From contig JAGMUV010000049.1 of assembly GCA_020744425.1 (NCBI GenBank), forward strand, positions 124,001 to 188,000: a stretch of DNA of 64,000 nt, read 5' to 3'. The notes below the pieces were generated by a model, which saw nothing but the letters and a program-made list of their open reading frames with translations, made no database searches and had not been told where the DNA came from. The stretch's first letter is position 1, and each line of letters begins with the position of its first letter. The DNA comes from Dactylonectria macrodidyma. Taxonomy: Eukaryota > Ascomycota > Sordariomycetes > Hypocreales > Nectriaceae. The translations under genes and the position numbers were made by a program. Positions 1 to 10,107 of the stretch are shown one piece after another.

Positions 1-667
1 GTTTGAGAGAGCCCTCAAGGCTTGGTCGATCTGCTGGGAGAGCAATGACGAATCCTCGATGGATCCTCTCAGCCCAAATGGACCGTTATCATTCACCTCT
101 ACAGCCCTCCTTCGCCTAGCGTACATCCGCATCAACATGGACCTGGGCCCCGTCCGCTCTCTCAGCACTTGGGATCCGGAGTTGATTGCCAAGTCGTTGA
201 ACGATAGCCCACCAGCCCAGCGAAGTCACAAACTCACGCGTGCGGCGCTGCACTGCGCCCACGCGCTCAGCATTCCCGTAAAGATGGGCATACATTACGT
301 TGCACGAACGCAAGTAATCTATTGGTCTAACCAACACGCCCTATGTTCATTGGAGTGTGCAGTACTATTGGCGAAGTGGCTCGAGGCTGTCAGCGCACCC
401 AACCCAAGTCCCCCTTTAGACACTGCAGAAGAACACACGCTCAGCTTTGCAGTGCAGTTGGTGGCAGAATCGAACTATAGGGGGAGTCTGGAAAGAATGT
501 CACCCCATATGAATGCTCTGTCATCGGAAGTAGTCGGTCTATGGGCCACCTTGTATAAGTCAGAGAGCGTGTGGCAAATGGTGGACTTGATCCATCGATC
601 ACTGAATGCTTTCGCGAAGCTCTTGGAAAACCGCCACAGGGATCCAGTCTCACCATCAAGTTTGTAG
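1..667 (+). CDS. Fungal transcription factor, C-terminal part (5' end outside window)
   Basis: The reading frame is open from base 2 through the left edge and ends with TAG at 665-667, so the visible 222 or so codons are the 3' part of a larger gene. The segment around residues PLSPNGPLSF, LLRLAYIR and ALSIPVKMGIHYVARTQ resembles the C-terminal half of the fungal-specific transcription factor domain found in C2H2/Zn2Cys6 regulators. The DNA-binding part lies outside the window. No stops or frameshifts are visible. A methionine at 59 is internal and unlikely to be the true start. Family assignment is by recognition of the conserved pattern; specificity is unknown. Confidence 0.7.
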   Translation, partial: FERALKAWSICWESNDESSMDPLSPNGPLSFTSTALLRLAYIRINMDLGPVRSLSTWDPELIAKSLNDSPPAQRSHKLTRAALHCAHALSIPVKMGIHYVARTQVIYWSNQHALCSLECAVLLAKWLEAVSAPNPSPPLDTAEEHTLSFAVQLVAESNYRGSLERMSPHMNALSSEVVGLWATLYKSESVWQMVDLIHRSLNAFAKLLENRHRDPVSPSSL

Positions 668-1266
668 CTATTTCCACGAAATACATAGATGAATAATCAA
701 ACGCCGTGAAGAACGAGTTGCCGTTTAATTCCATAAATTATAACCTCGAATCAAAAAGTCAATTACGCAGCTCGTTGGGTCTACGAAGACGGGGAAGACA
801 TGGAGGTCTGGTGTATGATCGAAATCGGCCGCGCCACCTGCCGGACCGCTATTGAGAAACTGGCTATGCTGGATAGGAAAGCTTGAACATTGTGCGCTTA
901 GATGGACAGATGTTAAAGTCAAACTATCTAAGGGGAAAACGCCTGGGAGTGACAAGTGAGAGAATTAGTGTCGGCAGACTGCGTAGCGTTTGCCAAGATC
1001 CTTGCGCTTGCCTCCAGCTGGAGCTGGGAACCGGTGTTACGAGTATGCGGTTGAGGGGATTTAAATGGTCCACAAAGCACTATTGAGGCTCGAGACGACG
1101 CGCTGTCAGTGGCACGAAAAAGTAGTTCCCTCCCTTGCGATGCCGTGATGTATTACCTTCCCGCTAGCAGAGACAACGGTCCTGGGCATCTCAGCGCCTC
1201 ACACTGTTGACGTCCTTCAATAAGAACTCTTTTATCGAGCATGGTCATGATCTTCACCTCCAGCAT
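668..1266. other. Intergenic spacer between TF gene and hAT copy 1
   Basis: About 600 bp without a convincing coding region. It ends with the 8 bp TCCAGCAT (1259-1266) directly before the hAT element. Those 8 bp are the reverse complement of the bases just before the second hAT copy (35154-35161). Confidence 0.5.
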
Positions 1267-4029
1267 CAGGCTTTCTATCCATACTCCATACTCCATACAG
1301 ACCCGTATGGAATATGGAATATGGAATGCGCCTCGTATGGAAGCTTATTCCATACGTATGGAATACAAAAAATGACGTCATCTCACACTAAGTTACCACT
1401 ATCGTAAAGAACCGGGTTTGGGAGCTCTGCAATTCAGTAATTGTACAGTGATTTGCCTGCCGTCGGCTGCAGACAGCGCTGACATTGAAGTATGAACCAG
1501 CAAAGACGAAGGTTTGGGATCACTCTGAAACAGACTACAATAGCGGGAATAATATTTTTACTTTTCAGTCTTGAAAAGAATCAGGTGTTGAGCCCCGCCA
1601 CCTTTCCATACTACCACCTTCCTCCTCGTTCTCCCCCTCTTCGACCAAGTCGACCGGAATTCCCTGGGTGATGCCGCTCTTAATCCAGCTCTTCATGCAC
1701 TCTCCTCTCTCAATTGTACGACTTCCCAGCCGACATCGATCCCATGATATTGTGCGTCGTGCGCCAGAAAAGACGCGCTCTGGCTCGGCCGACATAGCGG
1801 GTATTGAGAGGATATCGACGGCCATTTTGGATAGACGGGGGTATCGTTGTTGCTGCTCCTCTCTAAGCCACCAAGCAAGCGGGGAACAGTCGATGGCGAC
1901 AGGAGTTTCCGCGGTGAAGGACTTGTATTCGTCGAGATCACTCATCGCTGGGCTAACGACATCGAGCTCTCGAGCAAGCAGGTCATACTCGTCGAGTGGC
2001 TGTAGGCTATCTCGTAGCTCAGGCGTTGTGGTGGTAATCGGTAACCCCTGGTAGTAATCCTCCCAATACTTCTTCACGCCATCGAGGACTGGTTTGTGCC
2101 ACGATTTGGGCCAGTTCTTCTTAACATGGGCCATACGCCGCGACGGATGAAGTATCATGGCTGCGCCATAGGCAGGGCTCTCATCTGTAAGCTGGTAATA
2201 CTTGTCAAATATAGCCCATGAGGCTGCAATGCAACTTCGGAGGGAATGATTGTCGGATTGCTTTTGGAAGGCTTGTGTGTAATGCTTGTGAAGAACGTCC
2301 ATGGTGAAGAGCGTGCGGTCCAGAGTGGCATAGCGGCCCTCCGTGAGTTGAGTAATCTTCCAGAAGGGTTGAAGGAAAGCGCGTGTTTCCCGTAGGGCTC
2401 GCCACTCATTAGGGGTGAGATAATCGTCCTGCGTGTCCTCATAGTACTTTCTCTGATACCACTCCACGTGCTCCTGGAGATCAAGGACAACGTCTAGAAG
2501 AAGGAACCATGAGTTCCAGCGCGTATCATTGTCAAGGCCCAACGACCTTCCAGCGCGCTTCTTAAATAGATTCCACCGATAATCATTCTCGCGCATGTGC
2601 ACTGAGATATTGTGGACTTTGCCAAGTGGCCCCAGTCGACGCCAACCAAGCGCTTTTTGCGCCTTGACCCGTTCAGCAAAGTCACTGCCAAACGCAACTT
2701 CGTCGTCGCCCTCAATCTGTTCCAGAGCTGCTCGTGCGGCTTCTTTGGAGTCCATGAAGAGGAAGGCTTGAACAGCGAGGTTGATGACATGGCCATGGCA
2801 TCGAATCCTCTGCTTCTTTGCCTCCCAGTTGATGCCTTTCCCTTGAAGATATTTGCCCAGCAAACGGCAGAGCTTGTCGTTTGAACCATGGTTATCACCG
2901 GTATAGAAGCCGATCTTATTCCAGATGTTATAGTCTTCGAGGACATGCTGGAGAAGCTTCCACTGCTCAGCTCCGCCATGGCTACCCGGCCCATCGAGGC
3001 CCGGTAGCTCTGATAGAGCAAGCAGCGCTTGCAGTGTCTCCTTAGCGTCCGTGTCGACAAATTTGACGCAAATTCCAAGGAAGGCTTTGTGATTCGGAGC
3101 CGACCAAACATCTACAGAGAGATGGAGCTTCGACGACGAGGATTGCAGCTTTCTCCGCAGGACATCCTTGTGCACACAATAAGAATTGGAGACAAGCTTT
3201 TGAATGGAGCCGTGGGAGAGGCTAATTAGGTCCTCCGCAGTGTAGTTCACCGCGCAAATAAGCGCGTGTAATTCTGGCCAAGAGCTGCAGTTGTAGGAGA
3301 GATTGCGGACGGTAACGAGCTGTACCAGGGCCTCAAGTGCGGCCTTCCGATTGACTGCAGCTCTAAGAGTTTCCTCTTGCCTCGCCAATTGCTTCGTAGT
3401 ATTCGCCTCACCAGCCTTGGCGAAAGCATCCTGAATAAGGTTGTCGCGTTGTTTCTTGATCGGATGGTCGTGGGCAACTAACTCAATTCCGTGGATTTTG
3501 AGCAAATGGCGTCGAAACGTGGTTGAGACAGTGGTGGAATAGGTCGGATCTCTGCAATGCATACAATAATAGAACTTCTCATTTTTCCGAGGGCAGCGCG
3601 CAGGCTCCGAGTTCTGTGGCTCACGGGCATGTGCCCAAGTATTTGCAGTTGACTTGCGTTTTCGAGTCTTGCGGCCGCTGATGTCGGATGGATCTTGCGG
3701 AGCAGAACTTGGAGATGAGCGAAGCCCAGTGGTGGACGAAGCCGACCCCGCACGGTCAGTGGAATGATTTGAAGCGAGGGAGGACGGTTGGAACATTTCC
3801 GGGCCGATCGCATCACGACGCGCCTTTTCGTTGCTGATGTCGAAGCGGAAACCTGATGAAAGTGCCTGGTAATTACACAGCCCCTGAATTGGCTGCGGCT
3901 GGATTAATATTCTTCCGGCCTTATTCCATACGTATGGAATACGGACGGCCCGTATGGAATATGGAGTATGGAGTATGGAATATTCCATACTCCATCACTT
4001 ATTCCATACGAGTATGGATAGAAAGCCTG
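1267..4029 (-). mobile_element. hAT DNA transposon, copy 1 (full length, 2763 bp)
   Basis: Perfect 20-bp terminal inverted repeats CAGGCTTTCTATCCATACTC (1267-1286) and its complement (4010-4029) bound the element. Both subterminal regions are packed with the motif TCCATAC/GTATGGA, a likely transposase-binding array. The expected 8-bp target duplication is absent: the left flank is TCCAGCAT and the right flank GCCTGGTG. The element has the same length and the same encoded protein as the copy at 35162-37924, in opposite orientation, and every end region I compared is identical. The missing duplication is explained by recombination between the two copies. Confidence 0.93.
1565..3988 (-). CDS. 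hAT transposase (copy 1), BED zinc finger, 807 codons
   Basis: Uninterrupted transposase. A BED-type finger has C142, C145, H161 and H166. An RNase-H-like core follows, with D293 (SVDVWS), D365 (TGDNHGS), the CHGH cluster at 397-400 and the NDTRW segment near 487-491. The C-terminal hAT dimerisation region (about 715-775) contains PAMSAEPERVFSGARR. The first ATG lies in the subterminal repeats; Met65 (MFQPSS) is a more natural start, so the N-terminal 64 residues may be untranslated. The protein catalyses cut-and-paste transposition of its own ends. An intact frame in both copies suggests recent or current activity. Confidence 0.9.
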   Translation of the reverse strand: MEYSILHTPYSIRAVRIPYVWNKAGRILIQPQPIQGLCNYQALSSGFRFDISNEKARRDAIGPEMFQPSSLASNHSTDRAGSASSTTGLRSSPSSAPQDPSDISGRKTRKRKSTANTWAHAREPQNSEPARCPRKNEKFYYCMHCRDPTYSTTVSTTFRRHLLKIHGIELVAHDHPIKKQRDNLIQDAFAKAGEANTTKQLARQEETLRAAVNRKAALEALVQLVTVRNLSYNCSSWPELHALICAVNYTAEDLISLSHGSIQKLVSNSYCVHKDVLRRKLQSSSSKLHLSVDVWSAPNHKAFLGICVKFVDTDAKETLQALLALSELPGLDGPGSHGGAEQWKLLQHVLEDYNIWNKIGFYTGDNHGSNDKLCRLLGKYLQGKGINWEAKKQRIRCHGHVINLAVQAFLFMDSKEAARAALEQIEGDDEVAFGSDFAERVKAQKALGWRRLGPLGKVHNISVHMRENDYRWNLFKKRAGRSLGLDNDTRWNSWFLLLDVVLDLQEHVEWYQRKYYEDTQDDYLTPNEWRALRETRAFLQPFWKITQLTEGRYATLDRTLFTMDVLHKHYTQAFQKQSDNHSLRSCIAASWAIFDKYYQLTDESPAYGAAMILHPSRRMAHVKKNWPKSWHKPVLDGVKKYWEDYYQGLPITTTTPELRDSLQPLDEYDLLARELDVVSPAMSDLDEYKSFTAETPVAIDCSPLAWWLREEQQQRYPRLSKMAVDILSIPAMSAEPERVFSGARRTISWDRCRLGSRTIERGECMKSWIKSGITQGIPVDLVEEGENEEEGGSMERWRGSTPDSFQD

Positions 4030-6227
4030 GCCTGGTGGAGGACTTCGCCGGGCCCGGTGTATTCCATCTCATAACCCATGGGGACCTCTTCGCCCTCGCT
4101 TGCCCCTTTCGCCTCAGGTCGCGGCAGATGGAACTCAAGATCGGGAGGCCGGCGTTCGGTGTGGCGATCGGGACAGACGCCGCAAAGCTCGTCACCCTCC
4201 ATACACCACCTCCAGTCTGGCCGCAGGTCAAGGAATTGGCTCATGATGCCGCGTGAACAGTGCTGCTGCGTTAAGTACAGCTGTACGGCCTCCTCGTCTG
4301 CCCCCAGCCGTCGGTCCAGCTGCGGTTGCCAGGCCGCACTAAGTAAGACAATAGATTCGGCTACTTTTCCATCCCGGCCAGCCCTGCCAGACTCCTGCGA
4401 GAAGTCTGTCATCAGGCCCGGGGCACCAACGTGGATAACCCATCGGACATGCGGGTAGTCGAAGCCGGGGCCCAGCGCGGAGGTAGCCACAATGGCGGGC
4501 GGATCCGTAGCCCCGAGCCACTGCCTGATAATGGCCGCCTTCTCCTCCTCCGTACCGGATTCGCCCGTGTATGATGGGCACCCCAGCATGTCAGAAAGCT
4601 CTGCCACGAGCTCTTTCGTCTGACAGTACAATATGATCTTATCTCGTTCACTCTCGAAGAGGTCCTCCCGGGTCCAGCACGCTCGGACGAGACGGGCTGC
4701 CTTCTGGCACAAAGTGCCCAAGCCTCGCTCGCGCCGTACAATATACCGGAGATTCGGCCGATTTGTTGATTCCCTAACTACATGCGGCCGGACCAGTTTG
4801 TTATGCTCGATAAAGAGCTCTTGGTAGTCTGGCGGCAGTGTTGCTGTCATCCAGACCGTCTGGGTTTGAACTTTGCGTACATACCAGGCTAGCTGCGACA
4901 TGCATCGCCGATACTCGCTCGCCGTGATGGTCAGATGGCACTCGTCGATGACGATCCGATCTAGCCGCTGCCGGTCCACAAGTCGGTTGGCATACTCCAG
5001 GAAGCTTTCCGTGCAGGCGGCCTCGGCTGACATGATAACAAGCGGCGCCGACTTGGACGACCCTGGTGACCACAGGTGGTGTTTCAACTCCACCTTACTG
5101 AGGCGAACGAGCATGTTACCGCGGAGGGCCACAGTAGGTAATATCAATATGGTCGTCGCAGTGCCCTCAAGCGCAGCACCAACCATCACTATGAGCGTCT
5201 TACCGGACCCCGTCGCAAGGACCACGATGACCTGCTCGGCCGGTCGCGGACCTAATGTCGCCAGCATGCCATCCCGCTGACCTGGGCGACGTAACTGCAG
5301 CTCCGGGTCGTTATATAGCCTGCGAGCCACTGCCAGCAGGCCGTCCTCCTTCTGGGTGGGCCTTGTGCGATACCGCGTCTTCTTGCAAGCATTGAGCAAC
5401 CCCTGCGCCTGCATTTCCGATACCGTCCGTGGCCGCTTCCCCTGGAGGAGTTGATCGACCCGGAACAGGGAGCGCCAGCTCTGCGATGCCCGGTAGGCGC
5501 GATGGAGCAGCGTGCTCATTGTCAGCGTCGTGCTGCCAGCATAGGCATGGTTGAACGTGCGGTAGCTGTGGTTGCTCATTCCGGCTAGGTCCGCGAGGGC
5601 CGCCTCATCCTCGACTTCCTCAGCGGCCGCGATCTCCTCCAGGTCGAAGTTAGCTCGCTCCTTGGCGCTGAACTTCTCCTTTGTGATGGAAGCAGCAGCC
5701 TGGCGCCACCACGCCACCTGGAACTGCGGCACCTCGGCGCGCGCGCAGGCCTTGCGAAGGCAGGACGAGACCGTAGTGTCCCTCCAGACCTCGCCGTCCA
5801 GGCTCGACCACAGGTACGGCGACAGCAGGGCGCCGGGCATGCTCTGACGAAGGAAGACCTGGCGCAGCGGCGGCACCAGAGCCAGATACGTCAAGAGCAG
5901 ATCTCCGATCGCGCAGGGCAAAAAGCGGATGTTCTCTGTCTCGGCACCAACCTGTTCCTGGCTCTTGTGATACCGCACATATACCATGACCATCTTCTCC
6001 CATATCAATATGCATCGACGACGACCTGTGTTGGTGTAGGTAACGGAAAGCAGCTCCGGCGCCCGTAACGGAGGAGCCGGCGGAACATGGATGAGCGTCA
6101 CCATCCGCTTCAAGAACTCTTGCACGTGCGCCTCGTAGATGGCTATTGCCTTGGGGCAGAGGGTCATGTCAGATAATAGTAGAGGGTTACCAGATGTAAT
6201 CCAGTTATATTGATAGCTAAGAAACTA
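4002..6227 (-). pseudogene. RecQ-type helicase with tyrosine-recombinase-like N-terminal region, 3' and probably 5' truncated
   Basis: The frame is open from the TAG at 6225-6227 and contains ATG at 6165-6167 (722 codons from there). RecQ motifs, numbered from that Met: Walker A ATGSGKT 318-324, DECH 408-411, MTATLPP 440-446, QESGRAGRDG 591-600, and a C-terminal zinc site C637, C655, C662, C665 spaced as in RecQ. Before the helicase, residues about 30-210 show the order R35, K68, WWR 153-155, H200, Y209, reminiscent of a tyrosine recombinase core. Fungal telomere-linked RecQ-like helicases have a comparable region. At 4030 the frame runs into the hAT end, so the last 10 or so residues are transposon sequence. 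The gene is co-oriented with the AT-hook gene, whose stop lies 154 bp away. Helicase call firm; recombinase call is inference. Confidence 0.8.
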
Positions 6228-6321
6228 CCCATACTCCTTCTAGAACAATGAAACTCACTTTATAGGGCTGCCTAGCTACCTCTTACTTCCCTGGGATACC
6301 CTCGAATACATTTATGTACCA

Positions 6322-9300
6322 TCACTCAACTCTCTCTAGCCGGCGGTTAAACTCTTTCAGGAGATAGTCATACGCTTTTGGCCAATCCTTTTCTTTTTCT
6401 CTATGCTGTTTGATGAGTTCACGCATTCGGGTCTCGATACGGCGGACCACTTGTGCTTGCTGTTGTCGCTTCACCCCAAGGCTTTCCTCATCTGAGGTAG
6501 CCTCGCCATCATCAATGCATTCTGAATCTGAATCTGAATCGCCATTTGATCGAGTATCCATGCGCTTTCGACGACTCCGGCGTAGATTGCGTCGGTGGTG
6601 CTGGAGAAGCTCATACTTCTCCAGCTCTTGCCTGAGAAAGATTGAACACTCACCAGGCGAGTCGCTTTCCTCAAACGTCTTGGAAACGTATGCTCTCCGT
6701 CTTGGGCACCATTTATCAGTAACCCTAATGTAATTGGATGATGAAATGTTGAATTCTATCACGATCGATGTTGTAGATGCTGCAGGGGCCAGAAATGATT
6801 CCGCCGATATCTGCTCTCGAAGGTGAACGAGCTTAGCATACAACTCATCCTCCGACATGCGAAGCAAGTTTTGCTCCGCTTGAACAACATATGGCATATG
6901 ACTATTAGTGAAAAACCCTGGCGCTAGCGTCCATCCATTGCTCGGATGATGCTTGATGTTAGAGGCTGGCAGGGGCTGAGTAAGAGACCCAAGCTTTTCC
7001 AGTCGTGCGTAGTAACAGTTGAGACCAGAGTGAAAGCTGGGCCACCAGACAAATTCCTTTGTTTCTTTGTCCTTACGCATGAATCCCTGACTCTGTGGGT
7101 AAGGGATCATCCAATGACTTTTGAGGAATGAATTCTTCAGCTCTTGCCGCCACTTGCGAGCGCCGTCTTTACCTCGTGCGGTAGTGACAGCGCGGAAGCT
7201 CTGCTGGTACAGCATACGATATGGCTTATCATTCCACCCTTTTCGTTCGAACTGCCCATCTTTCCATTCCCAGAGCCAAGCAAACAGTACATCAATGTTC
7301 TTTACCGCCAACCGATGCCCATATGCGAGCTGAGGCGGACGATGCCGCTCAATCAAGACTTTATCCACGCTGTCATAGCAGAGAGGAACCTCTCCTGATA
7401 GCGCAGCCTCCATGTGCTCTGGACGTAGAACTGATTTGATGTGGGTGAACACATCTTTTCGAAAAGCACATAAACAGAGCTGTCGAAGGTACTTCTCTAA
7501 GAGTTCTAGGCAACTAGGTACTGCGCTGAAATCTTGCATCCATTGCCGAGCCTTGTCAACGCGAATGAAATCAACGCGAACGTCACGAACTTGACGGTAT
7601 CGGGCGTGGTAAGCAGTCTGCATTGATGGGTTGTTGAACATCATGTAGGCCGCATGAGGTTGCCTGAAAGTAAGCGTATTCCAGTCGATCTTGTCCAGAA
7701 ACCAAGCATAGCCATACGTCTCCAGAGTGCGCTTAAACCCGAGTCCTTCGTAACGACGAAGACCGTTCGGCTGGTGCGGATCGGGTTGCTGCCGTACGTC
7801 TTGCCAGCAACCGCCGACTTTCTGTATCAGCCCACCCGAATACGAGAATTGGAGGCAACGAAGAAACATGAGCATGATTCTTGTGTGTTCCCAAGTAACA
7901 AAGTGCGGGTCCTGAAAGCTGTATACCATCTCGAACCCCACACAGAACTTGTTGATGTTCCACCGCGTCCATCGAAGCAAATTATCGGTCGTGAAGCTGT
8001 AGTATGGGGAACTATCACCGGTAGGTACGACAAGGCGCTTATTTTGGAGCTCTTGGGAGCGAATCCGGCTATCAATAGCGTAGAATAACTCCTTGGAAAC
8101 ACGATGCTCTTCTCTGATGCCGAAAGATTTCTGCATGGATCCTAATAAGGCATAATGGCATCGGAGTTTGGTGTATAGATATGCCTTGATCAATGCGGCT
8201 GGTTGGTGACTGAGACCACCTCCAACGAGTTCCCATGTCTTTCTTAACTTCTTATCGAGGGCAAGCGTCTCGATGGCCGTGTTCGTAAATGGATATACAT
8301 TCCCCGCTGCAAAGATTTCCTTGACACTGGGGTAGAATTGAGAGTAGAGAAGACCAGCTGCGCGACGTGAAGAGCGCTTTCCAGTCTCAATGGTCAAGCT
8401 TCCAGTATCTCGAAGCATACTGAAGGGATAAAAGACCTGCTTCTGCTTCGCTTCATCAGTCGACCCGTCCAGGGCCTGGAAGGCATATGACTCTAAGCAA
8501 CATCGCCTGTATAGTAGCGTTTCAGCTCGTCTATCGGTTGGACCATCGATAGCCTCAGCCGCAAGTTGGCTCCAAGGCATAACTTTAGATGCCTGCTGAG
8601 GGCAAGTTTCTTTCCCAATATCAAAGTAGAGATCTGCCGTGATGTGGCTCTCGTCAATAGCATTGGCCCAATACTCTTGAAAGCGTGATACCATTTTCTC
8701 CCAAGTGATGTCTTTTGTAAGGACCTTGAGGTTCTTTGCTTGAAGGAGGATTGTAACGTCCTGAAACTGTTGGAATCCTGGTTCTTGAACACTGGCGAGG
8801 ATATTGGCCCAAACATCCGCCAGTGCCTCTGGCGGTAGATAGTACACCAGTTGTTGTTCTCGTGCTACTGGGTGCACACGTTGGGCGAGTCTCTCCACTC
8901 CACGAGCGGTAGAATTATAACGACTGTGGTCATAGCTCGATGGATAATGCTGGACGTGGGCACTGCTGTAGCATTGGTATATTGCTGGGAGGAGAATGCC
9001 GTCCATCCATAACCGAAAGTCTTCGTCTCGGAGCCGGCTGCACTTCTGCTCCTCTCGATATAGATTGGGAAACAGGAAGTACAAAGATATATCCTCAAAT
9101 CCAACGACACGACCGAAGGTATAATGGGGAGTCTGGTGGACAGGTCGGTGCACTTGATGTTGTCTTCCAGTTGCATCGAAATAAGTGACCGGCCTTGAAC
9201 GGAGGTGAAGATCAGACTGAAGATCAGATACAGTCATCCGGGTAGGAGACCATCGAATGCCCTGCTTGGCAACCGCAAGGCAACTCGGGAATGCTGTGAT

Positions 9301-10107
9301 GCTATCCACATCAAAGGAAACCCCGGCATCATCCGTAACCCGATCGTCTTCGCTTAAGCAAATGCGAGGTATCTCGTCTCTGGAGTCGATACCACAGAAC
9401 ATCTCTCTTCGGGTTGCAGCATCCAGCTTTCCAGCTAGGTCATCTTTTTGGTGTGCTATAGTCGCAGAGCCAAGGATGTCAGGGCCTAGCTCGGGTGCAA
9501 ATTCCAGATACATTGCGAGACTGATATGTTCATTCGGGTCTTCTGTTCGGTCGCACTCTGCTGCTTGGTGGCAGTCATTGCAGCATCCTCGAAATTTGGT
9601 GAGTTGTTCTGTTAACTGCTGTGCAAGGCATCTGACTGGATCTTGCTCATGGTCCTCCACCTCGGGCGAGGTTTCCGAGATCGTGTCAAAGGTAATGTTC
9701 GGATCAGGGCTCTCATGATTCGGAATCGATACTGAATCCACTGCGCCTGAGAACATTCCAACATCTGATATAGCTTGCTCTTCTATGTCTTCTGGAGGCG
9801 GAGGACTGGCGGGGGGGAGGAATTCCGAGATATCTATGCAGTTGAGTCCTGGTGCGCCAGTGGGATTGGCCAAAAAATGAGGATCGATTATTGCATTCGT
9901 CCACCCAGCACCTCCCCCTGACTCTTGGTGAAATACTGGGTTGTAGAAGTTGGCATGCGCCGTATTGCGTTCCGCAGAGGCCACTGCCTGCCGCCTCGCC
10001 CGCTTCTGCTCTGCATCCACCTTAGCCTTTTCTTTAGATGTGGTATATTTTGGAGGCCGACCACGCTTCCGCTTTTCAGGGACGATAGTGGAATGGAGAG
10101 TTTCCAT
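6322..10107 (-). CDS. Large AT-hook protein of unknown family, 1261 aa
   Basis: One uninterrupted 1261-codon frame. An AT-hook (KRKRGRPPK, residues 12-20) followed by a basic stretch suggests minor-groove DNA binding. Residues about 170-200 hold a Cys/His cluster (GCCNDCHQAAEC). The middle and C-terminal parts are rich in W, Y and basic residues without a motif I can assign. The last 120 residues combine an arginine-rich segment (RRNLRRSRRKR), an acidic Asp/Ser/Glu stretch (NGDSDSDSEC) and a probable coiled coil. It has no visible introns and stands between transposon-type genes, with the recombinase-like helicase directly downstream on the same strand. I think it belongs to a mobile element, but I cannot assign it to a named transposase family. 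It could also be a captured chromatin protein. Confidence 0.7.
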   Translation of the reverse strand: METLHSTIVPEKRKRGRPPKYTTSKEKAKVDAEQKRARRQAVASAERNTAHANFYNPVFHQESGGGAGWTNAIIDPHFLANPTGAPGLNCIDISEFLPPASPPPPEDIEEQAISDVGMFSGAVDSVSIPNHESPDPNITFDTISETSPEVEDHEQDPVRCLAQQLTEQLTKFRGCCNDCHQAAECDRTEDPNEHISLAMYLEFAPELGPDILGSATIAHQKDDLAGKLDAATRREMFCGIDSRDEIPRICLSEDDRVTDDAGVSFDVDSITAFPSCLAVAKQGIRWSPTRMTVSDLQSDLHLRSRPVTYFDATGRQHQVHRPVHQTPHYTFGRVVGFEDISLYFLFPNLYREEQKCSRLRDEDFRLWMDGILLPAIYQCYSSAHVQHYPSSYDHSRYNSTARGVERLAQRVHPVAREQQLVYYLPPEALADVWANILASVQEPGFQQFQDVTILLQAKNLKVLTKDITWEKMVSRFQEYWANAIDESHITADLYFDIGKETCPQQASKVMPWSQLAAEAIDGPTDRRAETLLYRRCCLESYAFQALDGSTDEAKQKQVFYPFSMLRDTGSLTIETGKRSSRRAAGLLYSQFYPSVKEIFAAGNVYPFTNTAIETLALDKKLRKTWELVGGGLSHQPAALIKAYLYTKLRCHYALLGSMQKSFGIREEHRVSKELFYAIDSRIRSQELQNKRLVVPTGDSSPYYSFTTDNLLRWTRWNINKFCVGFEMVYSFQDPHFVTWEHTRIMLMFLRCLQFSYSGGLIQKVGGCWQDVRQQPDPHQPNGLRRYEGLGFKRTLETYGYAWFLDKIDWNTLTFRQPHAAYMMFNNPSMQTAYHARYRQVRDVRVDFIRVDKARQWMQDFSAVPSCLELLEKYLRQLCLCAFRKDVFTHIKSVLRPEHMEAALSGEVPLCYDSVDKVLIERHRPPQLAYGHRLAVKNIDVLFAWLWEWKDGQFERKGWNDKPYRMLYQQSFRAVTTARGKDGARKWRQELKNSFLKSHWMIPYPQSQGFMRKDKETKEFVWWPSFHSGLNCYYARLEKLGSLTQPLPASNIKHHPSNGWTLAPGFFTNSHMPYVVQAEQNLLRMSEDELYAKLVHLREQISAESFLAPAASTTSIVIEFNISSSNYIRVTDKWCPRRRAYVSKTFEESDSPGECSIFLRQELEKYELLQHHRRNLRRSRRKRMDTRSNGDSDSDSECIDDGEATSDEESLGVKRQQQAQVVRRIETRMRELIKQHREKEKDWPKAYDYLLKEFNRRLERVE

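Noticed and set aside
1668..2054. Plus-strand ORF inside hAT copy 1 (and its mirror in copy 2)
   Set aside because: Antisense shadow of the transposase gene with a biased Ser/Arg translation and no motif.
6410..8088. Several plus-strand ORFs opposite the AT-hook gene
   Set aside because: All lie antisense to a 1261-codon uninterrupted frame, overlap one another and show no domains.
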